Positions 52,701 to 61,825 of a stretch of DNA of 64,000 nt are shown here, piece after piece. Position numbers and translations under genes: made by a program. The stretch is taken from positions 62,001-126,000 of the forward strand of contig CAJYNG010000011.1 of the NCBI GenBank assembly GCA_913775725.1. Direction: 5' to 3'. The stretch comes from an uncultured Stenotrophomonas sp. Lineage in GTDB: Bacteria > Pseudomonadota > Gammaproteobacteria > Xanthomonadales > Xanthomonadaceae. Positions within the stretch are counted from its first letter, which is position 1. Every line of letters begins with the position of its first letter. The notes beneath the pieces were generated by a model that was not told the DNA's origin, searched no databases, and saw nothing but the letters and a program-made list of their open reading frames with translations.

Positions 52701-55700
52701 TTGGACACCAGCGCACCGTTGTTGGTGATGTCACCAACAATCGCACCGGTCGCACCGCCGTTGCCGATCTGCAATGTGCCACCGGCATTGATGGTGGTAC
52801 CGCCGGTGTAGGTGTTGTTGCCGGTCAGCACCAGCGTGCCACCGCCGGCCTGGGTCAGGCCGCCGCTGCCGCTGACCACGCCGCCCACGGTTGCGGTGGT
52901 GCCGAGGTTGTAGACCAGGCTGCCATTGTTGGTGATGTCGCCCAGCACCGAACCGGTGCTGCCGCCGTTGCCGATCTGCAGCGTGCTGCCACCGTTGATG
53001 GTGGTGCCACCGGTATAGGTGTTGTCGCCGCTCAGGGTCAGCGTGCCGGTACCGCTCTGCACCAGACCGCCGGTGCCACTGAGCACACCGCCGAAGGTGG
53101 TGCTGCCGTTGTTGCCGCCGGTGGTCAGGGTTGCACCGCCCAGCACCACGCTGGATCCAGTCACACCGGCCAGGCCTCCGATGCTCTGGCTGCCGCCGGC
53201 GCTGATATCCAGCGTACCGGCACCGGCCAGGTCGACCGTGCTGGCACCGGACAGGCTGCCACCGGCCGCCACCGCCAGCGTGCCACTGTTGATGGTGGTG
53301 GTGCCGGTATAGCTGCTGGCACCGCCCAGGGTAACCGTCGCCGCGCCATCCTTCAGCAGGCCGCCGGCACCGCTGATCGGTCCATTCAAGGTCAGCGCAT
53401 TGCTGCCGGCCAGGGCCAGCGTGCCGCTGGCCAGCTGCACGCTGTTGGCCAGGGTCAGCGCGCTGGTGCCGTCCAGGCTGGCGTTGCCGCCCACGGTCAG
53501 CGTGCCGGTTCCCAATGCATTGTTGTTGCCCAGGGCGAGGCCGCCGGCGTTGAGTGCCACGCCGCCGCTGAAGCTGCTGCTACCGCTCAGGGTCTGCACG
53601 CCGGCGCCGTTCTTCACCAGGCCACCGGTGCCGGTGATGTCACCAGCGAACGTAGTGTTGCCCACGCCATTGAGGGTCAGCGTGCTGCCGCCCAGCGCCA
53701 CGGAAGAGCCTGCCACGCCTGCCAGCGAACCGATCGTCTGCGCGCCCCCCGCACTGATGTCGAAGGCGGTACCGGCGTTGGCCAGGTTCACCGCGCCGGT
53801 TGCAGCCAGGCTGCCACCCGCCCCGATCGCCAGTGTGCCGGCGTTGATGGTGGTACCACCGGTGAAGGTGTTGGTGCCGGTCAGCGTCTGGGTACCCGAG
53901 CCTTCCTTGATCAGGCCGCCGGAGCCAGCCACCGAACCACTGAACGTGCCATTGGTGGCGTCTCCGATCGTCAGCGTGTTGGCGCCCAGGTTCACCGTAC
54001 CGTTGCCGATCAAGGTACCGAACTGTTGCGTGCCGCTGCCCGCCGACAGATCGAAGGTCGCCCCCGAAGCCAGGTTGACGATGCCACTGGCGTGCAGGCT
54101 CGCGCCCGCGCCCAGTGCCAACGTACCGGCGTTGATGATGGTGCCGCCGGTGTAGGTGTTGGTGCCGTTCAAAGTCAGCGTGGCCGCCCCCTCCTTGGTC
54201 AGGCTGCCGGTGCCGCTCAGGCTGCCATTGAGGGTGAGGTTGTTGCTGCCGAGCACGGTCAACGCGTTGTTGAGGACGAAGTTGTTGGCAAGGATGACCG
54301 CAGTATTCGAATCCAGCGTGGCAGCGCCGCCGACCGTCACCGTACCGGTGCCCAGCGCAGCATTGTTGCCGACCACCAGGCCACCGGCATTGAGCGCCAC
54401 GCCACCGCTGAAGGTGTTGGCGCCAGTGAGCGTCTGCACACCCGCGCCGTTCTTGATCAGGCCGCCACTGCCGCCGATCACACCGTTGAAGGTGCTGTCC
54501 ACCGTGCCACCCAGGGTCAGCGTGCTGCCGCCCAGCGCCACCGTGCTGCCGGCCACGCCGGCCAGCGAACCGATGGTCTGGTTGCCCGCGGAGATGTCGA
54601 GCGTACCGGTACCGGCCAGGTTCACCGCGCCGGTTGCGGCGAGGCTGCCACCGGCACCGATCGCCAGCGTGCCGCTGTTGATGGTGGTACCACCGGTGTA
54701 GGTGTTGGCACCGCTCAGGGTTACCGTGGCCGCACCGTCCTTGATCAACCCACCTGTACCCGAGATCACACCGCCCAGTGCCAGCGACTGGCTGCCGAGC
54801 AGATCAAGATTGGCACCCGCTGCCAGGCTGATGTTGTTGGCCAGGCTGGCACCGGTCGATGCATCCAGTGTTGCGTTGCTTCCGACCGTCAACGCACCAC
54901 TGCCGAGCGCAGCGTTGTTGCCGACCACCAGGCCACCGCCGTTGAGTGCAACGCCACCACTGAACAGGTTGGCGCCGCCCAGCGTGAGGATGCCGGCGCC
55001 ATTCTTGACCAGGCCACCGGTGCCGGAAATCGCGCCATCGAAGAGGCTGTTGCCCACGCCACCGAGTGTCAGCGTCTGTGCCCCCAGGCTCACCGTCGAG
55101 CCGGCCACGCCGTTCAACGACCCGATGGTCTGGCCGGCCCCTGCGGTGGAGATATCGAAGCCGGTGCCTGCAGCGCTCAGCGTCACAGCGCCGGTGGCGG
55201 CCAGGCTGCCGCCCGGACCAATCGCCAGCGTGCCGGCATTGATGAAGGTGCCGCCGGTGTAGGTATTGGCACCGGTCAGCGTCTCGATGCCCGCACCGAC
55301 CTTGGTCAGGCCACCCGTGCCTGCAATCGAGCCACTGAAGGTGCCATTGGTGGCGCCACCGACCTCGATCGAGTTGGCACCGAGGTTCACCGTACCGTTG
55401 CCGACCAGGGTGCCGAACACCTGGGTGCCGCTGCCGGCAGACAGATCCAGCGTGGCGCCGGTGGCAAGATTCACGGTACCACTCGCCGCCAGGCTGGCAC
55501 CGGCCCCCAGCGCCAGCGTGCCGGCGTTGATGTTGGTGCCACCGGTATAGGTGTTGATGCCGTTCAGGGTCAGCGTTGCGCCGCCATTCTTGGTCAGGCT
55601 GCCGGCCCCGGAAAGAACACCGTTGAGTGTCAGCGCATTGCTGCCGAGCACGGTCAACCCGGCGTTGAGCGCGATGTTGTTGGCCAGCGTTGCCAGGCCG

Positions 55701-58700
55701 GTGGTATCCAGCGTGGCGGCACCGCCGACGGTCAATGCACCCGTGCCCAACGCCGCGTCATTGCCGAGCACCAGCCCACCTGCGTTGAGCGTCACGCCGC
55801 CGCCAAAGGTGTTGGCGCCGGCCAGCGTCTGTACGCCCGCGCCTACCTTGATCAGCCCCCCGCCGCCACTGATCACGCCGTCGAACGCGGCGTTTCCGGC
55901 GGTACCGAAGGTCAACGAATTGCCGCCCAGCGCCAGTGTGCTTCCGCCAGCACCGTTGAGCGCGCCGATGGTCTGGCTGCTGCCGGCACCGGAGATATCG
56001 AAGCCAGCACCCGCGCCCAACGTGACATCACCCGCTGCAGCAAGGCTGCCGCCCAGGCCCAGGGCCAGCGTGCCAGCGTTGATGGTGGTGCCACCGCTAT
56101 AGGTGTTGGTACCGCCCAACGTCAGTGTCGCGCCGCCGTTCTTGATCAGGCTGCCGTTGCCGGTCACGCCACCGGTCAGGGTCAGCGCGTTGCTGCCCGG
56201 CACGGTCAGCGCCACGCCCGAACCAAGGGTCACTGCATTGCCCAGCGTCACCGCGGCGCCAGCATCCAGCGAGGCATTGGTGTTCACCGCCAGCGCGCCC
56301 GTACCCAGCGCGCCATTGGCACCCACCACCAGGTTGCCGCCGTTCAAGGTCAGGCCACCACCGAAGGTGTTGGTGTTGTTGAGCGTCAGCAGGCCGGTGC
56401 CGTTCTTGACCAGGCTGCCGTTGCCGCTGAGCACGCCTCCGAATGCAACGTCATTGGTCCCCCCCAGGGTGAGCTGGGTACCCGCACCGAAGTTCACCGC
56501 GTTGGCGAGGTTCAATGCCACCGAACTGTCGAAGCTGACAGTGCCGCCGATGCCGAGCGGCCCGGTGCCCAGCGCGTCGGCATTGCCCAGCTGCAGGCCG
56601 CCGGCATTGAGTGCCAGGCCGCCACTGAAGGTGTTGGCACCGGACAAGGTCTGGATGCCGGTACCGGCCTTGACCAGTCCACCCGCACCGCTGATCACGC
56701 CATCAAACGTGGCGTTGGCATTGCTGCCGAAGGTCAGCGAATTGCCGCCCAGCGTCAGCGAGCTCCCGGCAACGCCGTTCAAGGCGGCAATGGTCTGGTT
56801 GCCACTGGCGCCGGAGATATCGAAGCCTGCGCCGACATTGCCAAGGGTGACATCACCGCCAGCGGCGAGGCTGCCACCTGCACCCAACGCCAGCGTGCCG
56901 TTGTTGATGGTGGTGCCACCGGCATAGATGTTGGCGCCGCTCAGGGTCAACCGTGCCGCGCCGTCCTTGATCAACCCGCCGACGCCGAACACCGGCCCGC
57001 TGAGTGTCAGGTCGTTGCTGCCCAGCACTGTCAGGTTGGCACCCGCGGCGAGACCGATGCTGTTGCCCACGTTCAATGCCACGCTGGTGTCCAGTGAGGC
57101 ATTGCCACCGACATCCAGCGCGCCCGTGCCCAGTGCGCTCGCATTGCCCAGCTGCAGCAGGCCGGCGTTGAGGCCGACACCACCGGAGAAGGTATTGGCG
57201 CCATTCAACGTCAACGTCGAGTTTCCGTTCTTGACCAGCTCACCGGTACCGGCAATGACACCGCCCAGCGTCACAGCCTGGCTGCCGAGCAGGTCCAGCA
57301 CAGCGCCTCCACCCAGGTTCACCGCATTGCCCAGGTTGAGCGCCACACTGCTGTCCAGCGTCGCGTTTGCGCCAACATTCAAGGCGCCCGTACCGAGTGC
57401 ACCGGCATTGCCCAGCAGCAGGCCACCGCCGTTGAGCGCGAGACCCCCGGTGAAGGTATTGGCACCGTTGAGCGTCAGCGTGCTGGCACCGTTCTTGGTC
57501 AGGCTGCCTGCCCCCGATACCACACCGCCGAGCGTGATGGCCTGCGTGCCCGGCAGCGTCAGTGCGGCGCCGGCGCCCAGCGCGAGGGTGTTGCTCAAAT
57601 TGAGCGCCGTCGCTCCATCCAGGGTCGCCGAACCATTGACGTTCAGCGCACCACTGCCCAGCGAGGCGCTGTTGCCCAGCAGCAGGCTGCCAGCGTTGAG
57701 CGTGAGGCCACCACTGAAGGTGTTGTTGCCGTTCAACGTCAGCAGCGACGCGCCGTTCTTGACCAGACTGCCGGTGCCGGTGATGTTGCCGCCGAGGGTG
57801 AGGTTCTGGCTGCCTGGCAGGGTCAGTGCCGCGCCAAGGTTGATTGCATTGCCCAGGTTGAGTGCTGCAGTGGTGTCCAGCGAACCGTTGCCACTGACCG
57901 TCAACGCACCGCTTCCCAGCGCGCCGGCGTTGCCCAGCACCAGGCCGCCGGCGGCAAGATTCAGCCCACCACTGAAGGTGTTGGCGCCGGTCAGCGTCTG
58001 CACGCCACTGCCCTGCTTGACCAGGCCACCGGTGCCGCCGATCACGCCGGCGAAGGTCTGGTTGGTGGCATCACCGAAGGTCAGCGTACTGCTGCCCAAC
58101 GTCACCGTGCTGCCAGCGATGCCGGACAGTGCTCCGATGGTCTGGTTGCCGCCCAGCGAGATGTCCAGGTCAGCGCCCACGCCGGCCAGGCTGACCGCAC
58201 CGCCGGCAGCCAGGCTTCCGCCGCTGCCCACCGCGACCTTGCCAGCATTGATCGCCAGGCCGCCGCTGAAGGTGTTCGCACCACCCAACGTCAGCGTGGC
58301 AGCGCCGTTCTTGACCAGGCTGCCGGTCCCGCCAATGACACCACCCAGCGTCAGCGCGTTCGAGCCCAGCACATTGAGCGAACCACCGGCGCCCAGTGTG
58401 ATGCCATTGCCCACGGTGAGCCCCGTGCTGGCGTCGAGCGACACCGCACCGCCGACGTTCAGCGCGCCGGTTCCCAGGGCACCGCCGTTGCCCAGCACCA
58501 GGCTGCCGGCGTTGAGCGCCAGACCGCCGCCGAACGTATTGGCGCCGTTGAGGGTCAGTGACGATGCGCCATTCTTGATCAGGCCACCCGCGCCGCTGAT
58601 CACCCCGTTGAACGTCAGCGCCTGCCCGCCAAGCAGATTCAGGTTGGCCCCCGACCCGAGGCTGACAGCATTGGTCAACGCCAGCGCCGTGGTGCCGTCG

Positions 58701-60673
58701 AAGGTGGTGTTGCCGCCGACAGAGAACGTACCACTGCCCAGCGCGGCCGCATTGCCCAGCAACAAGCCACCTGCGTTGAGCGCAACACCGCCGCTGAGGT
58801 TGTTGGCGCCCGACAGGGTCTGCACGCCGGTACCGAGCTTGATCAGGCCACCGGTGCCTGCGGCGAACGTGCCGCTGTAGCTGGTGTTGCCCAGCCCACC
58901 CAGGGTCAGTGTGTGGCTGCCGAGGTTGACCGAACCGCTGAGGCCGGCCAGCGAGCCGATGGTCTGGTTGGCCGCCGCTGAAAGATCCAGGCTGGTGCCA
59001 ACGCCCAGCGTGATCGCACCGGTGGGCGACAGGCTGCCGCCCGCGCCCAGCGCCAACGCGCCCCCGGCCAGGTTGAAGTTACCGGTCAGCGAATTGGCAC
59101 CATTCAAGGTCAGCGTGCCCGCGCCGTTCTTGGTCACGTTGCCGGCACCGGAAATCGAGCCACTCAATGTCAGCGCATTGCTGCCCAGCAGGTTCAGCGA
59201 GCCCCCGCCGTTGATCACCAGATTGTTGCCCAGGTTGAAGCCAGCCGTCGTATCCAGCGAGGCGCTGCCACCGACGGTCAGGTTGCCGCTGCCGAGTGCA
59301 CCGGCATTGCCCAGCAGCAGGCCGCCGGCATTGAGGTTGACGCCGCCGGAGAACAGGTTTGCGCCGCCAAGAGTGACGATGCCGGTGTTGTTGACCGTCA
59401 GCCCACCAGCGCCTGAAAGCACGCCACTCAGACCAAACGCATTGGTCCCGGCCAGGGACAGATTGCCACCGAGGCTGAAAGCGTTGGTCAGGTTCAGACC
59501 GGCCGTGGAGGAGGCGATGGCACCGCCGTTGGCTGTGAACAGCCCTGTGCCGAACGAACCGGCATTGTTGAAATTGATCAGGCCATCATTGAGCGTCGTC
59601 GGCCCCGCACCCGCCCACGCACCCTGCAGGTTCCAGGTGCCGCTGTTGACCGTCAGCTTCTGAAAGTTGACGTACTGGTTCCAGCCCACCGTGGTCGGCG
59701 CACCACCGGTGCCGGAGCCGGGGCCACTGGCACTGTTCTGCAGCACCAGGCTGTTGTTGCTCGCCGAGCCGCCATCAACCTGGCCCGCGGCCGCCAGATT
59801 GACACCCACGCTACCCACGGTACCGGCGATACCCACGCCGGCGTTGTTCACGCTGGAACCAGACACCGCTGTGAACGTATTGCCTGCCGTAGAGTTGCCC
59901 AGGTGCACGCTGCCGTTGATCGTTCCGGCGTTGAGGAAGGTGTTGCCGTTGGTCGCCGAGGCGGACCCAGCAAAGCCGACACGGCCGGTGATGCTGCCAG
60001 TATTGGTGAACTGGGTCTGCGCGCCGCCATAACTGAGAATGGCCGGGGCATCGGCGGCGGTGAACAGACCCGCACCGAAGATCGACATGCTCACCGAGCC
60101 ATTGTTGACGACGGTGCTGGTGCCGCCCGCAGCGTTCTGCACCACCAACGCCTGTCCACCGAAACCGAGGAGGGAGGCGATATTGACCAGGCCGTTTATC
60201 GAACCACCGGCCAGATTGTTCACGTTGATGGCGTTGCCACCGACCGTCGCGTTGCCCAACACCATGCCCGACGCCGCCAGGCTCAGGCCACCGCTGATGG
60301 TGGGATCGACCGTGCCCTGGTTGTTCACGGTAATGCCGTTGCCGTTCAAGGTCACCGCACTACCACCCACGATCGGCAGCACGCTGAGCTGGGCGCCGGT
60401 CTGGATATCCAGGGTTACGCCATTGATGCTGTTGGCCAGCGAGTTGGTGCTTGAGCCTGTCGGGCAAGTGACTGTGTTGCCGACGGTGTTGCACGCTGCG
60501 AACGCAGATCCACTGGCCAGCGTGGCCGCCAGTGCCACCGCCAGCTGGTGCGCCCGCAAGCGCGGCACCCGCGCCGTGCAGACCGCACTTCCGCCGGGAT
60601 TCTGGGCGACCTCCGAAGCAACCTGCATTACGCCGAGGGCGCGATTGAAAACCAGACGGTAAATGCGGTTCAT
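49769..60673 (-). CDS. Giant repeat-rich autotransporter adhesin
   Basis: A 3634-residue type V secretion protein. Residues 1-28 are an extended signal region (MNRIYRLVFNRALGVMQVA-type), then a normal signal ending ASGSAFA. The passenger is almost entirely beta-helix repeats of the autotransporter-associated type (LTLNGANTFSGGLALNAGSL and variants). In the first part the period is roughly 88 residues. Near residues 2550-3100 there are eight tandem 69-residue units (GTLTLTGNNTYTGGTTINAG and relatives). The last about 360 residues are the translocation barrel with terminal Phe (INLRVGF). ATG 60673 has GGAG; a longer frame to 60763 lacks support. It probably mediates adhesion, aggregation or biofilm. 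No stop or frameshift interrupts it. Confidence 0.93.
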   Translation of the reverse strand: MNRIYRLVFNRALGVMQVASEVAQNPGGSAVCTARVPRLRAHQLAVALAATLASGSAFAACNTVGNTVTCPTGSSTNSLANSINGVTLDIQTGAQLSVLPIVGGSAVTLNGNGITVNNQGTVDPTISGGLSLAASGMVLGNATVGGNAINVNNLAGGSINGLVNIASLLGFGGQALVVQNAAGGTSTVVNNGSVSMSIFGAGLFTAADAPAILSYGGAQTQFTNTGSITGRVGFAGSASATNGNTFLNAGTINGSVHLGNSTAGNTFTAVSGSSVNNAGVGIAGTVGSVGVNLAAAGQVDGGSASNNSLVLQNSASGPGSGTGGAPTTVGWNQYVNFQKLTVNSGTWNLQGAWAGAGPTTLNDGLINFNNAGSFGTGLFTANGGAIASSTAGLNLTNAFSLGGNLSLAGTNAFGLSGVLSGAGGLTVNNTGIVTLGGANLFSGGVNLNAGGLLLGNAGALGSGNLTVGGSASLDTTAGFNLGNNLVINGGGSLNLLGSNALTLSGSISGAGNVTKNGAGTLTLNGANSLTGNFNLAGGALALGAGGSLSPTGAITLGVGTSLDLSAAANQTIGSLAGLSGSVNLGSHTLTLGGLGNTSYSGTFAAGTGGLIKLGTGVQTLSGANNLSGGVALNAGGLLLGNAAALGSGTFSVGGNTTFDGTTALALTNAVSLGSGANLNLLGGQALTFNGVISGAGGLIKNGASSLTLNGANTFGGGLALNAGSLVLGNGGALGTGALNVGGAVSLDASTGLTVGNGITLGAGGSLNVLGSNALTLGGVIGGTGSLVKNGAATLTLGGANTFSGGLAINAGKVAVGSGGSLAAGGAVSLAGVGADLDISLGGNQTIGALSGIAGSTVTLGSSTLTFGDATNQTFAGVIGGTGGLVKQGSGVQTLTGANTFSGGLNLAAGGLVLGNAGALGSGALTVSGNGSLDTTAALNLGNAINLGAALTLPGSQNLTLGGNITGTGSLVKNGASLLTLNGNNTFSGGLTLNAGSLLLGNSASLGSGALNVNGSATLDGATALNLSNTLALGAGAALTLPGTQAITLGGVVSGAGSLTKNGASTLTLNGANTFTGGLALNGGGLLLGNAGALGTGALNVGANATLDSSVALNLGNAVNLGGGAVLDLLGSQAVTLGGVIAGTGELVKNGNSTLTLNGANTFSGGVGLNAGLLQLGNASALGTGALDVGGNASLDTSVALNVGNSIGLAAGANLTVLGSNDLTLSGPVFGVGGLIKDGAARLTLSGANIYAGGTTINNGTLALGAGGSLAAGGDVTLGNVGAGFDISGASGNQTIAALNGVAGSSLTLGGNSLTFGSNANATFDGVISGAGGLVKAGTGIQTLSGANTFSGGLALNAGGLQLGNADALGTGPLGIGGTVSFDSSVALNLANAVNFGAGTQLTLGGTNDVAFGGVLSGNGSLVKNGTGLLTLNNTNTFGGGLTLNGGNLVVGANGALGTGALAVNTNASLDAGAAVTLGNAVTLGSGVALTVPGSNALTLTGGVTGNGSLIKNGGATLTLGGTNTYSGGTTINAGTLALGLGGSLAAAGDVTLGAGAGFDISGAGSSQTIGALNGAGGSTLALGGNSLTFGTAGNAAFDGVISGGGGLIKVGAGVQTLAGANTFGGGVTLNAGGLVLGNDAALGTGALTVGGAATLDTTGLATLANNIALNAGLTVLGSNALTLNGVLSGAGSLTKNGGATLTLNGINTYTGGTNINAGTLALGAGASLAASGTVNLATGATLDLSAGSGTQVFGTLVGNGTVNLGANSIEVGGATNGTFSGSIAGTGGLTKVGAGIETLTGANTYTGGTFINAGTLAIGPGGSLAATGAVTLSAAGTGFDISTAGAGQTIGSLNGVAGSTVSLGAQTLTLGGVGNSLFDGAISGTGGLVKNGAGILTLGGANLFSGGVALNGGGLVVGNNAALGSGALTVGSNATLDASTGASLANNISLAAGANLDLLGSQSLALGGVISGTGGLIKDGAATVTLSGANTYTGGTTINSGTLAIGAGGSLAATGAVNLAGTGTLDISAGNQTIGSLAGVAGSTVALGGSTLTLGGTVDSTFNGVIGGSGGLIKNGAGVQTLTGANTFSGGVALNAGGLVVGNNAALGTGTVTVGGAATLDSNTAVILANNFVLNNALTVLGSNNLTLNGSLSGTGSLTKEGAATLTLNGTNTYTGGTIINAGTLALGAGASLHASGIVNLASGATFDLSAGSGTQQFGTLIGNGTVNLGANTLTIGDATNGTFSGSVAGSGGLIKEGSGTQTLTGTNTFTGGTTINAGTLAIGAGGSLAATGAVNLANAGTAFDISAGGAQTIGSLAGVAGSSVALGGSTLTLNGVGNTTFAGDITGTGGLVKNGAGVQTLSGSSSFSGGVALNAGGLALGNNNALGTGTLTVGGNASLDGTSALTLANSVQLASGTLALAGSNALTLNGPISGAGGLLKDGAATVTLGGASSYTGTTTINSGTLAVAAGGSLSGASTVDLAGAGTLDISAGGSQSIGGLAGVTGSSVVLGGATLTTGGNNGSTTFGGVLSGTGGLVQSGTGTLTLSGDNTYTGGTTINGGSTLQIGNGGSTGSVLGDITNNGSLVYNLGTTATVGGVVSGSGGLTQAGGGTLVLTGNNTYTGGTTINAGGTLQIGNGGATGAIVGDITNNGALVSNVAGNTTLGGTISGAGGLTQAGAGTLTLTGNNTYTGGTTINTGGTLQVGNGGATGAITGNVANNGSLVFNVGGNTTVGGAISGSGSLTQAGSGTLILGGNNTYTGGTTINTGGTLQVGNGGATGAIAGDITNNGALISNVAGNTALGGTISGSGGLTQAGSGTLLLTGTNTYTGGTTINAGGTLQLGNGGATGSIVGDITNNGSLVSNVAGNTTLGGTISGSGGLTQAGSGTLTVTGNNTYTGPTTINAGGTLQVGNGGATGAIGGSVTNNGSLVFNVGGNTTVGGAISGSGGLTQAGSGTLILGGNNTYTGGTTINTGGTLQVGNGGASGSIAGNVSNNGSLVFNVGGNTTVGGAISGSGGLTQAGNGTLTLTGNNTYTGGTTINAGGTVQVGNGGASGSITGNITNNGGLVINTGGTTTLGGTISGGGSIVQAGPGGLNLGGNSGGFSGTGQVTGGGLNVTGNIGGQWTIGSGTTLSGTGTIGGTGGGVTVSSGGVLSPGNGPGNGSGAGNGTGTITVGGNLTLSPGSTLGIDLGATGSDTVQVGGSASVGGSTVQVNTISPSTSYQQGQQYTVVNAGGGVSGQFASATTPSAFLTITPVYTANTANLQIDVAQTAAFTTVANTRNQYNTAAALDSLPQSGPALGLYNTVLMYDAGTARAAFDQLSGEVHAASRAVLLYDNYLEEGIRQRLGSELPTVRGERASAWLAGSGKVFRQDGDGNGDDIRSNRNALMAGVDWQLGEHVVLGAAAGNERLDTRLYDRSSRARLRGNTFGLYAQGQWNNGFAVGGSVSRGDYRTRTTREVPLLGQTLYSRQDSDVTIAQVEGSWTWTHGRTQLQPYVQFTKHWVDTDRAVEQGGTAALELEGGKDTLNVSTVGVRGRWDVGSGERFPAQLTVGLGWQHASGDTDVASRNRFAVGGNAFDVYSAVMARNALVSQVGVAVGLGRNSQLSMFVQGQHGDGRRDVGGQINLRVGF
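51363..53018 (-). repeat. Eight tandem 207-bp coding repeats
   Basis: Eight exact-length units of 207 bases (69 codons) within the autotransporter gene. They differ by scattered substitutions and no indels. Two alternating subtypes can be seen: units with NVGGNTTVGGAISGSG and units with NVAGNTTLGGTISGSG. Unit number may vary by recombination. Confidence 0.9.
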
Positions 60674-61032
60674 CGGTAAATCTCCATGAAAAGACCGGAT
60701 GGCACAGCGGGCAGGTTTTTTTGAAGACGATGCGGCCCATCCCGGCTCCCGACACGGGAACAAGGCCTGGCGGCATTAACTCCTGGAAATCCTCACATCT
60801 TCACGCGGCAGCACCCGGAACAGGCGCGCCAGCGTGTCCGTCAAGGCGAAAATTCCCCGGTTTCGCACGACGAATGGCGGCACTGTGCGACCGATGGCGC
60901 CAGCGGCATGTGAATCACGCTCGTTATTTTTATGACGTACGTCAAATAAAGCGGGCGGACAAAATGATTTTGCCGAAAATGCATATACCTGTGGAAAGCG
61001 GAGATTCCCTTCTCCGCCATAAGTAAATGCAT
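60674..61032. other. Upstream region of the autotransporter gene
   Basis: About 360 bases without a gene between the autotransporter start and the end of gdx. The part at 60925-61000 is much richer in A and T than the surroundings and holds a perfect palindrome (separate entry). It probably contains the autotransporter promoter; no clear -35/-10 pair was chosen. Confidence 0.5.
60933..60944. promoter_or_regulatory. Perfect palindrome TGACGTACGTCA
   Basis: A 12-base perfect palindrome with near-symmetric flanks (TTTTTA before, AATAAA after), in an AT-rich patch 260 bases upstream of the autotransporter start. This is a likely operator for a dimeric regulator; which one is not known. Confidence 0.45.
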
Positions 61033-61350
61033 TCAGCTGCTGGAGAGTTTCATCAGCACCAGGCCGGAGACGATCAATACCGCCGCGCCGATCCGCATCG
61101 GGCTGACCTGCTCGCCGAGGAAGACGATGCCGACCACGAACGCGCCGACCGCGCCGATGCCGGTCCAGATCGTGTAGGCGGTGCCCAGCGGCAGGCTGCG
61201 CATGGCCACCGCCAGCAGCCAGAAGCTGGCGATCATGCCAATGATCGTGACTACGGTGGGGGTGAGTTTGGTGAAGCCTTCGGACTGCTTCATGGACACG
61301 GCCCAGACAATTTCCAGCAGGCCGGCGAACAACAGATAGATCCAGGCCAT
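61033..61350 (-). CDS. gdx: Guanidinium exporter, SMR family
   Basis: A 105-residue four-helix small multidrug resistance-type transporter. The membrane-buried Glu13 is present (LLFAGLLEIVWAVSMKQSEG), and the second block TAYTIWTGIGAVGAFVVGIV and the end GLVLMKLS follow the SugE/Gdx subgroup rather than EmrE. Gdx exports guanidinium in exchange for protons as an antiparallel dimer. A probable guanidine-II riboswitch in its leader supports this assignment. Good SD AGGAGG upstream. Confidence 0.93.
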   Translation of the reverse strand: MAWIYLLFAGLLEIVWAVSMKQSEGFTKLTPTVVTIIGMIASFWLLAVAMRSLPLGTAYTIWTGIGAVGAFVVGIVFLGEQVSPMRIGAAVLIVSGLVLMKLSSS

Positions 61351-61355
61351 GACAG

Positions 61356-61421
61356 CCCTCCTCTTGGTAGGGCCAGGCCGTCCTGGTCATTGATTCCCGA
61401 TGCGGGGGAGGTCGTTCCTCC
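61356..61421 (-). promoter_or_regulatory. Probable guanidine-II (mini-ykkC) riboswitch
   Basis: Read on the minus strand toward gdx: a first hairpin GGAGG-AACGA-CCTCC (61421 to 61407), about 20 bases of linker, and a second hairpin CCAGG-ACGG-CCTGG (61386 to 61373), followed by the Shine-Dalgarno AGGAGG and ATG at 61350. Two short stems with ACGA and ACGG in the loops are the hallmark of mini-ykkC RNAs, which bind guanidinium and turn on gdx translation. The CCTCC arm could pair with the AGGAGG, giving a simple off state. The first loop has one extra A compared with the usual four bases. Confidence 0.75.
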
Positions 61422-61643
61422 TGGCCGGCATTCTAGCAACGCCGGTCGACCCGGGGCGCTGCCAGCAGACGCGGGTTACAGCCGATTCAGTGCACGAAGC
61501 TGGCGTCGATGTACCTGCCTGCGCTATAGTTGCCGTCTGCCATCGGCCAGCCGATGTGCAGTCCGGCTGTGGTCTCCGGCGCATCGCGCGCTGCTTCCCC
61601 TGATCCGTGAACCGGCCGCCCACTGGGCGGCCAACGTCTCTAT

Positions 61644-61751
61644 GGTGGCCCCGTCGGCCCCTCGCGACGCTAGGTCGAAAATCCCGCCAGGGCCGGAAGG
61701 CAGCAACGGTATCGATCGACGCGGGCGCCGAGGTCAGCCGGCGGGGCCATC
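61644..61751 (+). ncRNA. ffs: Signal recognition particle 4.5S RNA
   Basis: Contains the SRP domain IV core AGGGCCGGAAGGCAGCAA (GGAA tetraloop plus the A-C-A/AGCAA side), the site bound by Ffh. The ends pair as TGGCCCCG (61646-61653) with CGGGGCCA (61742-61749). The length of about 108 fits the small bacterial form, and a T run follows at 61755. A possible -10 TATAGT lies at 61525 and a GGCCGCCC/GGGCGGCC stem at about 61612-61632, so a longer precursor that is trimmed is possible. Exact ends are estimates. Confidence 0.92.
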
Positions 61752-61825
61752 GCCTTTTCCGGCGACGCCCCGCCTCTGGTCGATGCCAACCTTGGTTGGC
61801 GCCGTGCGCCGGGCATGGCCCGATG

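Noticed and set aside
51570-52811. Regular 207-bp spacing that looks like an array (CRISPR-like periodicity)
   Set aside because: The units are coding, contiguous and far longer than CRISPR repeats, with no unique spacers and no cas genes; it is a protein repeat.
49661-57097. A 2478-codon plus-strand open frame opposite the autotransporter gene
   Set aside because: It is the mirror of repetitive, GC-rich coding sequence that lacks antisense stop triplets. Its product is a compositionally biased His/Ala/Gly/Gln-rich chain without domains, and the minus-strand gene has clear signal, repeats and barrel.
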